This document shows positions 35,256 through 44,400 of a stretch of DNA of 64,000 nucleotides, in pieces. The stretch lies in contig JAKAEZ010000007.1 in NCBI GenBank assembly GCA_021819825.1, positions 1-64,000 of the forward strand, written 5' to 3'. The stretch comes from Planctomycetota bacterium. GTDB lineage: Bacteria > Planctomycetota > Phycisphaerae > WQYP01. Under the pieces are notes generated by a model. The model worked only from the letters and a program-made list of their open reading frames with translations. It was not told where the DNA came from and ran no database searches. Both the position numbers and the translations under genes were made by a program. Each line of letters opens with the position of its first letter. The first letter of the stretch is position 1.

Positions 35256-36493
35256 TGTGATCCATCCTTTCGCTAATACCCTATGGCACACTATTATACC
35301 CGACTGGTGCTCTGTCACGCCTAAATATTAGGATTGACGGAGGGCCGGGACGGGGCGGAAATGCTTCGCATGTGCGATGCGCCGGTTAATGATCCATCGA
35401 AATAATCTTTAGCCATAGCCAGATATGAGACCTTGCGACTAATAAGACGCGACGCGGCACACGGCTTACAACTGATGGATCGCGGCGGCGGCATCAAAAT
35501 CAAGGCACAATTGTTGTATTCCAAAGGCGATTCGGAAATATCGCCGCTTCCACCTATGCGTTCGCGCGATTGCGCGTGGCCACCGCCAATAGGCGTGGAA
35601 CAACTGCGGTTGATTCGCGGTAGCAAAAAAAAGGGAATGCCATGGCAACGATCAACGTTCTTTGCGAATTTCAACTTGCTCAAGTTCGGGCGGCAAGGTG
35701 CTCAAGTTGAGCAAGTTGATGGGAGCTTTGATTTTAGCGGGTTTGGTTCAAGGTGCTCCAGATGCTCAAGATGTTTTTTTTGGGGGGGGGCGGCTGCCGG
35801 CATTCAGAATCTAGAATTTGGGAGTCCTTTTGCAGTATTGGTCAGTATTATCAGTATTATCAGCAATTGCAGTACTGCGCAATATTTGGCATTTCGCTTC
35901 CACGGGTAACGAGGTTGGTGTTGCAGTGGTGGCTGCGACGTGTGCCGGTTCCCATTTAGGATTCTTTTCCGCGATCACTGTGGCGGCATATTATTCACTT
36001 TTCAAACGGCGGCAAGCCGCCTTAATGATCAATGAGCAAAGATCAAAGATCAAAAATTCGGAAAGCGCCGTGGGGCGTCGCTTGAGAATCCAGAATCAAG
36101 CGGTGCCGTTGACATGCCATAGGGGGGAGCGGGGGGAGATAAGAGTTTTCACTGGTCAAAGAACACTGATCACGGATCAATTCCTTTGCAGTATTGGTCG
36201 GTATCTGTCAGTAGGTTCAGTATTGATCAGTATTACTCCATAGAATCAGTAACGGGATGGGACCACCCCAGCGCGCACGAGGTAGACTCCGGTCACCGAG
36301 ATCACCGCGGTTTTTTTCATCCACAGATTGCGCAGATTTCACAGATTAGCGCGGGAAAGGTTACAGGTTGTAGGTTACGGGTTACGGGTTTCAGCGGTAA
36401 CCCACGCCGGGAGCGGGGCGATGTTTTCCCGTCACTTCTTCGCGAGGCGGCGGCGGGGTTTTCCTACGCGCGTGGCGGTGTACAATAGGGGGA
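35256..36493. other. Low-complexity, gene-poor region
   Basis: About 1.2 kb without a convincing gene. It contains clusters of short repeats: CAGTATT-type runs at about 35833-35872 and 36188-36238, a GCTCAAG-type cluster at about 35680-35770, a T8-G10-like homopolymer switch near 35774-35792, and near 36320-36400 a CAGATT tandem (CACAGATTGCGCAGATT) and GGTTAC repeats. Short frames such as 35433-35909 look like shadows. It may be decayed DNA at the edge of the restriction island. Confidence 0.5.
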
Positions 36494-36744
36494 TGATTTA
36501 TCTTGATTACAACTCCACGACGCCCGTGCTTCCAGAAGTTCTGGAAGCCATGCTGCCGTATTTCACACAGGAGTGGGGGAACCCGTCGAGCACCTACCGC
36601 TTCGGTGCCAAGCTCAAAGGCGTCGTTGAGACGGCGCGTGCGCAGGTAGCGGAACTGATCGGGGCATCGCCGCGGGAAATTATTTTTACATCCTGTGCGA
36701 CGGAGAGCAACAACGCTGCGCTGGCGGCGGCTTCCATCCCTTAG
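36494..36744 (+). pseudogene. Truncated cysteine desulfurase (NifS/IscS-like)
   Basis: Only the first 83 codons remain: [30 protein letters not shown] and [16 protein letters not shown], the classical N-terminus of PLP-dependent NifS-type desulfurases of about 390 residues. It then runs into a stop, and its last codons overlap the end of the HNH gene on the opposite strand. The PLP lysine region and active-site cysteine are missing and no C-terminal part is seen elsewhere in the window. The break point marks one edge of the defence island. Confidence 0.88.
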
Positions 36745-37655
36745 TCAAACTTGTGTTGTCGGCGGTGCCACGCCAGGCATTGCAGGTCGGGCAGGTAGTG
36801 GTCGTCAACGGGTCGCAGTAATTCTCGGCCCGCCATCTTTTTCAGCAGGTATGCTTCCTCACCTGCCTCCTCAAAGCGGCTCTGGGCAACAATGATTCGT
36901 AAATCCGCCGCTATGGACCAGAAGCCATGGTCAAATAGCCAGTGGGCCGTTTTGCTTAGCGCAATCCCGTTAGTCGGATGGTTGTTACCGCCCTTCTTGA
37001 ATTGGTGGATGTGTGCCGCGTCCACGGAAGTTGTTCCGTCTTCCGCCATCATCCGGTATCGCGTCAGGGCGCAAGTATAGTTGTATGCGGGCAGCACGCG
37101 CACCGAAAACTTTGCATCACGCTTGGCCTCCGACTCGTTTGATCCCAAAAACCGGGTGGCATCCGCAGTGGCGATATCGTCAGGTGGCACCTCCAGCCCG
37201 GCCAAGCTGTATAATTCGGCCCGTTCGCTGGGCTCAAAATACCTTGCGATCAATGTGCGGCGGGCAAGCGTGCGAAAGGCCGCGTCGTTGAGGCAGTGCC
37301 AGAAGGACGCGTCTATCTGGGCAGTTACCGCGCGGCTGCGATCCTGCGCGGGCCTTCCGTCGGCCTCCAGCGGCGTCCAAACCCCCGCCGTGCGCAGGTG
37401 AAAGAATGGAAGTTTCGTGTCCGGTCTCGTGCGCCGTCGCTCGGCAACGATTCTCCAATACGCACTGAAGCGGAAAGCCAGGTCTCCATCACGGCGCAGA
37501 ATCGCTCCGGCGAGTTTACCCGCTTCGGCAAGGTCGCATACCACGAGTAACAAAAGTGGTTTGTGCGGCGCAACGCCGCTGGCGGGATCGTACCGTAGGT
37601 GGCCCAGAACATTCAGCCACCGCGTAAATTCCGGGGGTGTTGGTCCGTCGTTCAT
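36741..37655 (-). CDS. HNH endonuclease with SBD-like N-terminus
   Basis: This 304-residue protein starts [10 protein letters not shown] at 37655, with GGAGG 8 nt upstream. The N-terminal half has [19 protein letters not shown], a pattern shared with the sulfur-binding (phosphorothioate-recognising) domain of McrA-type nucleases. The C-terminal half is an HNH nuclease: [15 protein letters not shown] (about 210), NHPTNGIAL, and HWLFD (about 240). It would cut modified or foreign DNA in the cytoplasm. It is the last gene of the five-gene leftward operon, 43 nt after the SIR2 gene. The phosphorothioate link is inference. Confidence 0.83.
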   Translation of the reverse strand: MNDGPTPPEFTRWLNVLGHLRYDPASGVAPHKPLLLLVVCDLAEAGKLAGAILRRDGDLAFRFSAYWRIVAERRRTRPDTKLPFFHLRTAGVWTPLEADGRPAQDRSRAVTAQIDASFWHCLNDAAFRTLARRTLIARYFEPSERAELYSLAGLEVPPDDIATADATRFLGSNESEAKRDAKFSVRVLPAYNYTCALTRYRMMAEDGTTSVDAAHIHQFKKGGNNHPTNGIALSKTAHWLFDHGFWSIAADLRIIVAQSRFEEAGEEAYLLKKMAGRELLRPVDDHYLPDLQCLAWHRRQHKFD

Positions 37656-37698
37656 CCTTGGTGCCTCCGTCAAATGCGGTGAAAAAAAGGCATCGCCG

Positions 37699-38817
37699 TC
37701 AGTTCAGGTGCCAGCAGCGATTGTACGGTTTAAGCATGTCGAGAAAGTGGGCACCATATTGTCCGCTGTGGCCCAAGCGATTCACGATTTCATCAGCTTT
37801 CGGGTCGATAATGTGGATGGCCTCCAGTGCAACGTTCTCGGCGAGGGATGCGCCAAGGAAGTAACGCATATATGCGTCGGTTTCGGGGAAACTATAGCCA
37901 ATGAAGACAAGCTGTGTCGCCGCCGCCAGAGCCTTCGCGGCTTCGCGCCATTGCTCGGCGTAAGGGCCGTCCGCCTGGTGCTTGAAAACGGTTGGTGCCA
38001 CGATGATCGGTGCTGTGGGATTCTCGGCGTAGAATTGCCGCCGAATCGCCCATGGTATTTCACCGCCGGGGGCTATATTAGAGGTAACACGGAATTTGTA
38101 GGTTCTGTTGTTCAACCCGTACCCTGGCGAGTTCCAGTTAACCGCACCGTGAAGCCTTATGAGCTTTGCGGGCGATTTGGGATTGTATATCCCCGATCTG
38201 TCCCGGTCCCCTTGGGGATGGCCCTCGGCCGAGATCCAATCGCCAATTAGGTTGAGCTTAAGTTGCGGGTGCATTGATAAGAGCTGTGTTTCAAAGCAAA
38301 GGTCGTAGTTCGTGGTAATGAATGTTGATGATGGGAAGTTCGGAAGGGAAAGATTTTTATTGGGGGTAGCGGGGAAAGATCTTCGTTGCGCTGGAGGAAA
38401 TTGTAAGCAGGGATTGTCCCCATCAAAGCCAAACAAAGCAAAAGCCCTTTGACTAAGTTGGGAGGGGAGCGTGAGCTGGGTGGAGTCGAATGGACCGTAG
38501 ACCCGTGCGATGATAGACCTGAGCAACTCCAGTGGGGGGACGGCATTGTCGCCTACGTTGGCCAGTTCGGTCAGCCGCTGGGGCACCCTGCCGGCCTGCT
38601 CGGCCATTTCCAAGAAGGAGAGTATCTCCTCCATGTTGTTGCGGGAGATGGTTACCAGCCGCACGCCCATGTGTGCGAAGCGCTGCACCTCGGCGAGAAA
38701 TGTCTTTTCCTCCGAGCTCAAAAGTGCCGATTGCCTGGCGACGGAGAAAAACTGGTTCATCACCGGCAAGCCATACGCGGCGGAAAAGCCCGCGCCTAAG
38801 AAATATACCAAACTCAT
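37699..38817 (-). CDS. SIR2-like NAD-binding defence protein
   Basis: This 372-residue protein begins MSLVYFLGAGFSAAYG. The GAGFS loop (8-12), FITTNYD (about 165), RLHGAVNW (about 220) and FIGYSFPETD (about 308) match the NAD-binding and catalytic positions of bacterial SIR2-like domains, with Asn in TTNYD and His in LHG. In several anti-phage systems such domains cleave NAD+ to stop infected cells. No second effector or sensor domain is visible. It follows the helicase gene by 48 nt in the same operon, which suggests coupling to restriction. NADase activity is inferred from the family. Confidence 0.82.
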   Translation of the reverse strand: MSLVYFLGAGFSAAYGLPVMNQFFSVARQSALLSSEEKTFLAEVQRFAHMGVRLVTISRNNMEEILSFLEMAEQAGRVPQRLTELANVGDNAVPPLELLRSIIARVYGPFDSTQLTLPSQLSQRAFALFGFDGDNPCLQFPPAQRRSFPATPNKNLSLPNFPSSTFITTNYDLCFETQLLSMHPQLKLNLIGDWISAEGHPQGDRDRSGIYNPKSPAKLIRLHGAVNWNSPGYGLNNRTYKFRVTSNIAPGGEIPWAIRRQFYAENPTAPIIVAPTVFKHQADGPYAEQWREAAKALAAATQLVFIGYSFPETDAYMRYFLGASLAENVALEAIHIIDPKADEIVNRLGHSGQYGAHFLDMLKPYNRCWHLN

Positions 38818-38865
38818 ATCTGCTCCGGAAGATTGCCAACTGCAAAAAACGGACGCGCGGCACCG

Positions 38866-41382
38866 CTACGCTTTCTTCATCACATTCTCAAACGTATCCC
38901 GATATTCTCCCCGACGTAGCACGGTGTCATAAAGGCCGACATCATCGCCTTCATGGCGGTTGATGCCGATGTATTGGAGGCTGGCGTCTTCGTAGCGCTT
39001 GAATTTGTATACTGCATCATTCATCAGGGCGCTATTAAATACGCCTAAGCTCACCAGAAGCTCAAAATCTTTTACTGACAGACCGGTCACCTTCTTAAAC
39101 AGCGACGGCTCCAGTTGCTTAATAACGTCCTTGAGGCAGCGTTCCCGGTAGTCCGTGAGATACATGAAAATGGGTATCCGCGTGGCGAACTTAATGAGCT
39201 TTTCCTGGATAAGCTTCCGTTTGCTCTTATACTCCTTTTCCTCTTCTGAAAGCGTTCGCTTTTCCGCGTCCGTCATGCTTTCATCATTCTTCTCCCGGCG
39301 GACCTTGTTAACGGCCTCGGATTTATTGATGATCGTTTCAATTTCCTGATTCAGATTGCGGAAGCCTTCAATGTTGCTAAGGGCCTCCATCGCGGCTGGG
39401 CTGGCCATGAGCCGCTGCAAAGTCGCGTTATCCACATTCACCAGCAACGCACTTTCCCACCGGCGGGCCAGCAGTGTGGCTGATGTACCGCTCAAGGCGA
39501 TATCAAGAACCCCCGCGGCATCAATTTGTTTCATCGAACTGCCATCATAAGCCAACACCGGCAGGAAGCTGATGAACTCCGCCACCTTCTTTTCAGGATT
39601 GCTTTCATCAATATTTAGGCGGCAACTGTAATCCGCAATCTGGCGTAAGGCCCGTTCCGGTGCAAAGTCAAAGACATAGCATTCCTGTTTAACAATCAGC
39701 TCGGCGTTGGGGGACTTGCCATCCGGGTTCCGCACGGTCCATGGCGACTGCACGCGGAAGGCGGCTTGAAAATAGGTTTCCGGGCTGGAAGAATTTCGCA
39801 ACATGAATATGCCGGTCCATGGCCGCACCGTCACGCCGGTGGTCAGCTTGCCGCAGGAAAGTGTAATGGTTTTGGTTTTTAGTGGTTCATCCATGGCCTT
39901 GAGCACTGGTGGCAGGGCCTTGACGCCCAGCCCCGCCCCGCTGCCCGCGGCCACAACGATTTTGTAATCTTGGTAGAAACGATTTTGCTTCTGCGCCAGC
40001 AGGTTCCGCATGGCGTGGCAGGAGGATACGCTGGGCAGGAACCAGAACGTGTGCGAGAGGATGTTCAGGAGCCGCACATCGGAAAACGGCATCGGCGGTT
40101 TTTTGGCCCCCAGTTTCAGGTTATCAACATTGGTTCCCTGAAAGGCACCCCGGATCAGATCCAGCCACTTCTGAACCTCATCCTGGTATGTGAATACCGC
40201 ATCCTCGCCCGATCCCTCGGCCAGGAAAAATGCGTTCAGGTCAAATTCATTGAATTCCCCCTGCTTGGCAATTTCCCTGATCGCGTCCGGTAGTTGATAG
40301 GTCATCAGCACCATGCGGGGCAGACAGGCGTACGGATTTTGATCACCTTTCCATGCTCCCTTGGCTCGCTGCTCATCAGAATAAGTCCAATTATAGACTT
40401 GTTCTTCAATGAACTCGCCCGACGCAATAGCCCGGAACGGCGTACCGGAAAGATAAAGATAAGCGCCGGTTTTGATCGGCATGATTGCTTCATTGAAATC
40501 CTCAATGCCTTGCCCCTCGCCAAGCTCAAGCTCCCGCGTGCCCTCAGCCGCAAAGAGATCCTTGGCGCTCTCCCGCCAGGCTCCATAGTGGTATTCATCC
40601 AGTATGACGCAATCCCAGGGTGTGTCATGCACCCACCGGTTTTTCGGCTTGATGCCGCCGGTGCTGGGGTTATGCCCCAGATAATCTTGAAATGACCCGA
40701 AGCAGACCAGCGGCTTAGATTTGTCCGCGGCTTCGTAAGCCAGTCCGCCGGGTTTGACAAACTGCCAGCCCTTGAAATCCACGTGCTGCGTAATGTCCGA
40801 CTCCCACGCGCTTTGCACCGCCGGCTTAAAGGTCAGCACCAGCACCCGCCGCCATTTCAATTTTCTGGCCAGTTGGTATGCGGCAAAAGTTTTGCCGAAA
40901 CGCATTTTGGCATTCCACAGAAAGTGCGGCGGCTGATTCCGGTTTTCTCCGCGGATACTGCTGAAATAGGCCGCTGTTTTCTCCACCGCCTCTGATTGCT
41001 CCGGCCGCATGGCAAAATCAAGGGTCCGGTTTTCCTCATTGAATTCGCCGGTTCGCAGAGCGATCACCGCCGCCTTGACGCGCTTTACTTCACATTTGAA
41101 CCATTCGCCTTCAGGATTCCGCACGCCCCGTTCGCGCAGCCAGCGATGGACGTCGTGATCGGTGAATACTGTACCGTCGCTGCGCATGGCTGATTCTTCC
41201 AGGACGATTTCGTAGGGCGGTTTTCCTGGCTTTTTTGTGGGATACTGTTGTGCGACACGCGTTTGCGCGTCCAGCGTGGTGTAGCCGACCTTGAGCAGCC
41301 CGGCGTATTGCGGGTTGCTGTCACTGTAGGCGTAAATCTTCGGCCGGAAGGCTGGCCTTGGTGGGAAGAAATCTTTATTCAC
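38866..41382 (-). CDS. T5orf172/GIY-YIG nuclease-helicase fusion
   Basis: This 838-residue protein starts at a GTG at 41382 that overlaps the methylase stop, with GGAGG upstream. Residues about 12-110 resemble the T5orf172 branch of GIY-YIG nucleases: KIYAYSD, LLKVGYT, a conserved Arg in QTRVAQQYP and a downstream Glu. A superfamily 2 helicase follows: Walker A-like NAKMRFGKTFAAY (about 158), DEYHYG (about 260), YLSGTPFRA, and CGKLTTGVTVRPW with a FQAAFRVQSPW Arg-finger region. The C-terminal 200 residues are charged and helical. It is probably the restriction subunit: ATP-driven translocation plus cleavage. Confidence 0.85.
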   Translation of the reverse strand: MNKDFFPPRPAFRPKIYAYSDSNPQYAGLLKVGYTTLDAQTRVAQQYPTKKPGKPPYEIVLEESAMRSDGTVFTDHDVHRWLRERGVRNPEGEWFKCEVKRVKAAVIALRTGEFNEENRTLDFAMRPEQSEAVEKTAAYFSSIRGENRNQPPHFLWNAKMRFGKTFAAYQLARKLKWRRVLVLTFKPAVQSAWESDITQHVDFKGWQFVKPGGLAYEAADKSKPLVCFGSFQDYLGHNPSTGGIKPKNRWVHDTPWDCVILDEYHYGAWRESAKDLFAAEGTRELELGEGQGIEDFNEAIMPIKTGAYLYLSGTPFRAIASGEFIEEQVYNWTYSDEQRAKGAWKGDQNPYACLPRMVLMTYQLPDAIREIAKQGEFNEFDLNAFFLAEGSGEDAVFTYQDEVQKWLDLIRGAFQGTNVDNLKLGAKKPPMPFSDVRLLNILSHTFWFLPSVSSCHAMRNLLAQKQNRFYQDYKIVVAAGSGAGLGVKALPPVLKAMDEPLKTKTITLSCGKLTTGVTVRPWTGIFMLRNSSSPETYFQAAFRVQSPWTVRNPDGKSPNAELIVKQECYVFDFAPERALRQIADYSCRLNIDESNPEKKVAEFISFLPVLAYDGSSMKQIDAAGVLDIALSGTSATLLARRWESALLVNVDNATLQRLMASPAAMEALSNIEGFRNLNQEIETIINKSEAVNKVRREKNDESMTDAEKRTLSEEEKEYKSKRKLIQEKLIKFATRIPIFMYLTDYRERCLKDVIKQLEPSLFKKVTGLSVKDFELLVSLGVFNSALMNDAVYKFKRYEDASLQYIGINRHEGDDVGLYDTVLRRGEYRDTFENVMKKA

Positions 41383-42880
41383 CGTTGGCCTCCATGGGGC
41401 GGATTTTTGATTCGATAAATGCGATCTCTTCACGGTCGAGTCCGTAGCGCTCATACAGTTTTTCATCGGTCCACTTCTGTGTCATATCGAGAATGGGGAT
41501 GAACGTAAACGTGTCGCGCGTGATGCCATGCGAGTACATGAACAGCGACATAAGGAAGCGGAAGAACTTGGTCTTCATGTAGGCGAGGAGGTTGCGAGCC
41601 TCGGTCTCGGTCGCGTAGCTCCCGAGGACGAGATAGGTTTCGGTGCAGACGGTGCCAGGTGGCAGTATATCCACACGCGCGAGGACTCGTCGCGATCCGT
41701 CGGTGCCGGGGTTGCCGGCGTGTTCGTGGCCCGAGCGGGAAGCAATGACCTTCCATTTGTCGATCATCTCCACACCAACTGTAATCTCACTGCGCTGATA
41801 CGGCCCCTTGCCCTTTTGCCAGTAAAGAGTTATGTCGCCAGCGTCCATCGGTTTTACATACGTCCGGAGGCCGAAGGGCTTGTAAGCGCAAACCTGCTCA
41901 TGCATCCGCCCTTCGCCTTTTTGGGCAATCTTTCTGATTATGGGGACAGCCTGGCCGTGCCGAACGAAGGTGTCAAACTCGTTGAGGCTCCGCTTTGAAG
42001 TCGCGCTGCCTCCGCCGCGCACGTTGGTGACCTCGCAGGGGCCATTGTAGTCCTTTTCCCACAGAAAATAGCAGATGCCGCCGGCAATGCTGACGCCCGG
42101 AAAAACTTCGTTCGCGTCTTCAAAGTCCACTATCTTGCGAATATGCGGGTCGTTGAGCATTTCCTCGCGGAAATCGTCCAAGCCCTTACCGCCCCCAAAC
42201 CATCGCGATGGGATAATCATGGTGAGGTAACGCGGGCTTAACTTTTTGGCCTGCTGCACAAATTTCTGGTAAATCGGTGATGCACTGCGGCCAAAGCCAC
42301 CGTCGCTTAACTGGTATGGCGGGTTGCCGATGATGACATCGAATTTCATCTTGAATATCTCCTCTGGCTTTTCCGTGTGGATGAAGCGGTAGGCGTGGCT
42401 TTCCAGCTCTTCGCCACGCTCGTAATTTTCCTGACTGGCACCGCAGAATACACAATGGGCGTTTTCCCATGTGTGCGCAACGCGCTCAAAAAGCACATTG
42501 CCGGCTTCGTTGTTAAAGCCGCTGCATACCGAATATTTCCCATTGGCGGCCTTGGAGCAATAGACGGAACGGCGGGATAAAAGGGCGGTTAATTCGGTAA
42601 TGGCCAGACCAAAAAGTTGTTTGGTAAAAATATGGTTTATCCGTTGCTGCCTGTCGGGTATCCGTTTTTCCAGCCCGGCGTTGAGGCGTTTGGCGATTTC
42701 CCGCAGGAATACGCCGGTCTTACAGACCGGATCAAGAAACGTGGCTTGGGGATCGCTCCAAAGTTCTTCAGGCAGCAGATTGAGAATATCGTTGGCCACC
42801 TGCGGGGGCGTAAAAACCTCATCGCTGCTGAGGTTTGCCAGGCAAGTCAGTACGTCCGGATTGTAGTTATTCTTGTCCAT
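41375..42880 (-). CDS. Eco57I-type N6-adenine DNA methyltransferase
   Basis: This 501-residue methylase has motif I FLDPVCKTGVFL (about 48-59) and the catalytic motif IV NPPY (about 184). The early EVFTPPQVANDILNLLP is typical of gamma-type N6-adenine methylases. A Cys-rich insert (CSGFN...HCVFCGAS) may bind zinc. The rest is a target recognition region. It overlaps the preceding short methylase by 14 nt and the helicase by 8 nt, so all are translated together. It should modify host DNA at the recognition site. Confidence 0.88.
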   Translation of the reverse strand: MDKNNYNPDVLTCLANLSSDEVFTPPQVANDILNLLPEELWSDPQATFLDPVCKTGVFLREIAKRLNAGLEKRIPDRQQRINHIFTKQLFGLAITELTALLSRRSVYCSKAANGKYSVCSGFNNEAGNVLFERVAHTWENAHCVFCGASQENYERGEELESHAYRFIHTEKPEEIFKMKFDVIIGNPPYQLSDGGFGRSASPIYQKFVQQAKKLSPRYLTMIIPSRWFGGGKGLDDFREEMLNDPHIRKIVDFEDANEVFPGVSIAGGICYFLWEKDYNGPCEVTNVRGGGSATSKRSLNEFDTFVRHGQAVPIIRKIAQKGEGRMHEQVCAYKPFGLRTYVKPMDAGDITLYWQKGKGPYQRSEITVGVEMIDKWKVIASRSGHEHAGNPGTDGSRRVLARVDILPPGTVCTETYLVLGSYATETEARNLLAYMKTKFFRFLMSLFMYSHGITRDTFTFIPILDMTQKWTDEKLYERYGLDREEIAFIESKIRPMEANGE

Positions 42881-43517
42881 CGGCCAACCTCAAATAATGG
42901 GTCAGGGGATAATCACGAATCGGTTCCGGGAAATAGGCTTCTTCGCCCAAATCAGAGAACAGCGGTTTTCCTTTTATCCCGGCAAATGACAATAACTCAT
43001 GAAATTCAAAATCGCGGCGCTTCACCATGCTGCCATTTACCAATGACCATTCGGAAAAGATAATGGGGTGCGGGGGGTGCGGCTGGTCCCCGACGGTTTT
43101 CAGTGAGAGCGCATCGCCGTGGATAATATTCCGCTGGAGAACGAATTGGATCGACGCCGCCAACGCTTCACTGAGCTGCCCCGGAAATTTTGTTTTCACT
43201 ATTTCCAGCAACCGCCGACGACATTCGGTCACGTTGTCCAACAGCAGATCAATACCGTAGATGGATGTGACCGCCAGCAGGGTGTAGCGTTCCAATTCAA
43301 TGGGGCTTTGCCGATAGCGGCTTTCCACGACGCCAAGTTTGCGGGTAAGTATCTCGGCAAGGAAGTTACCCGTGCCGCAGGCCGGTTCGAGGAAGCGCGA
43401 GTCGATTCGCTCGGTTTCATGCTTCACCATATCCAGCATGGCGTTGACCTCGCGCTGGCTGGTAAAAACTTCGCCATGGTCCGCGACCCGTTTTTTTGAG
43501 ACGATCTGTCCGATCAT
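42867..43517 (-). CDS. Short N6-methylase subunit with motif I only
   Basis: This 216-residue protein reads HGEVFTSQREVNAMLDMV and then FLEPACGTGNFLAEIL (motif I, about 42), but has no NPPY motif. It continues SIYGIDLLLDNVTECRRRLL and ends with EWSLVNGSMVKRRDFEFHEL. It may be a SAM-binding partner of the larger methylase, or a split methylase half. It is the first gene of the island operon, and AGG lies 6 nt before its ATG. The length is too short for a complete enzyme, but nothing suggests a frameshift. Confidence 0.8.
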   Translation of the reverse strand: MIGQIVSKKRVADHGEVFTSQREVNAMLDMVKHETERIDSRFLEPACGTGNFLAEILTRKLGVVESRYRQSPIELERYTLLAVTSIYGIDLLLDNVTECRRRLLEIVKTKFPGQLSEALAASIQFVLQRNIIHGDALSLKTVGDQPHPPHPIIFSEWSLVNGSMVKRRDFEFHELLSFAGIKGKPLFSDLGEEAYFPEPIRDYPLTHYLRLADGQE

Positions 43518-44150
43518 CCAGAGCCTTTCTTTGGTTCGGTTGCCGTTCGCGCCCGCCCAGGGAACTACCAGAACCCACCAGGCCGGGCGTCCTTCGAGCA
43601 GCGTTGATCAACAGCGGGAATTGTACCGCTTTGGTCTGTGTTACGCGAGCCGCGGGGTGCCGATAGCGGTGATCAGCGCATGCGATAATTCATCTCGCGT
43701 ATGATATCTGCGTGGTCACCAGTGCTACGTTAGCTCGGTCATAATCTCCCCCGAATTCCGCAGGGTTATCAAGCGGCTGGAATCGCGGCGGAAGACCCAA
43801 AAATAGAATTGCCAGAATACACGTCAAGATGCAATCGTTTTCTGGCGGGATTTTTCCGGACATTGCGGAACCGTTGATTTTCCCTGCCTTGGTGTACATC
43901 TGCACGGTCGCCGCTGGATGCCAGAAATGCGCCCGGAATTTCTGCCTGTCAACGTCTGTGATACTTCCTCGGTGGCCCCTGCAATGTGTTGGGGCGTTTT
44001 TGGAGAATCCCTATGCGTAACACCACCTCGAAAGTTTGCAGGCAATCCCCGCCCAAGCAGGAACCAAGTTCCATCCACCGGTTCGTGAATGGCGACCGCC
44101 ATGCGGTTGATTGCGATAGCACAAAATGCTATCATGCCTCCACGGCAAAA
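43518..44150. other. Divergent spacer between island and RelE locus
   Basis: No supported gene. The promoter of the leftward island operon should lie within the first 150 nt. Open frames here (for example 43690-43905 minus) have no recognisable domain. One edge of the island presumably falls here, but no direct repeat marks it. Confidence 0.4.
44115..44136 (+). promoter_or_regulatory. Operator/promoter of the RelE-XRE pair
   Basis: GATAGC-N7-GCTATC (44115-44133) overlaps an extended -10-like TGCTATCAT. A repressor dimer here would block transcription of the pair. The predicted start point lies only a few bases before the toxin's GTG, so the message may be nearly leaderless. Confidence 0.5.
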
Positions 44151-44396
44151 GTGGAGATGACTGCGGCCGCGATGGCCGACTTTGGCGAGTTGCCCAAGGG
44201 CATTCGGGATCGCGTTTTGGCGGTGACGCTGAGGTTGGCAAACTGGCCGGAAGTAAGCGGAGCCAAGCCCCTGCGGGGCGAAGTGGCTGGTGCGTTTCGT
44301 GTTCGCACCGGCGTCTACCGGATTGTCTTCCGGCCACACGGCGACCGTGTCGTGATTGAAGCTATCGGCCACCGTAAGGATGTCTACGAGGATTAA
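44151..44396 (+). CDS. RelE/ParE-family toxin
   Basis: This protein has about 81 residues from the GTG at 44151; an ATG at 44157 is the alternative. The pattern VEMTAAAMADFGELPKGIRDRVLAV, then KPLRGEVAGAFRVRTGVYRIVF and IEAIGHRKDVYED, is that of RelE/HigB-like toxins: an Arg pair in the central strand, then HRKDVY at the end. Members cut mRNA on the ribosome or poison gyrase; the subtype is not certain. The antitoxin follows 4 nt later, giving toxin-first order. Confidence 0.82.
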   Translation: MEMTAAAMADFGELPKGIRDRVLAVTLRLANWPEVSGAKPLRGEVAGAFRVRTGVYRIVFRPHGDRVVIEAIGHRKDVYED

Positions 44397-44400
44397 TACT

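Noticed and set aside
35466-35909. Frames on both strands in the low-complexity region as a transposase relic
   Set aside because: Neither strand shows DDE or HTH motifs and the region is repeat-rich, so the frames are not reported as genes.
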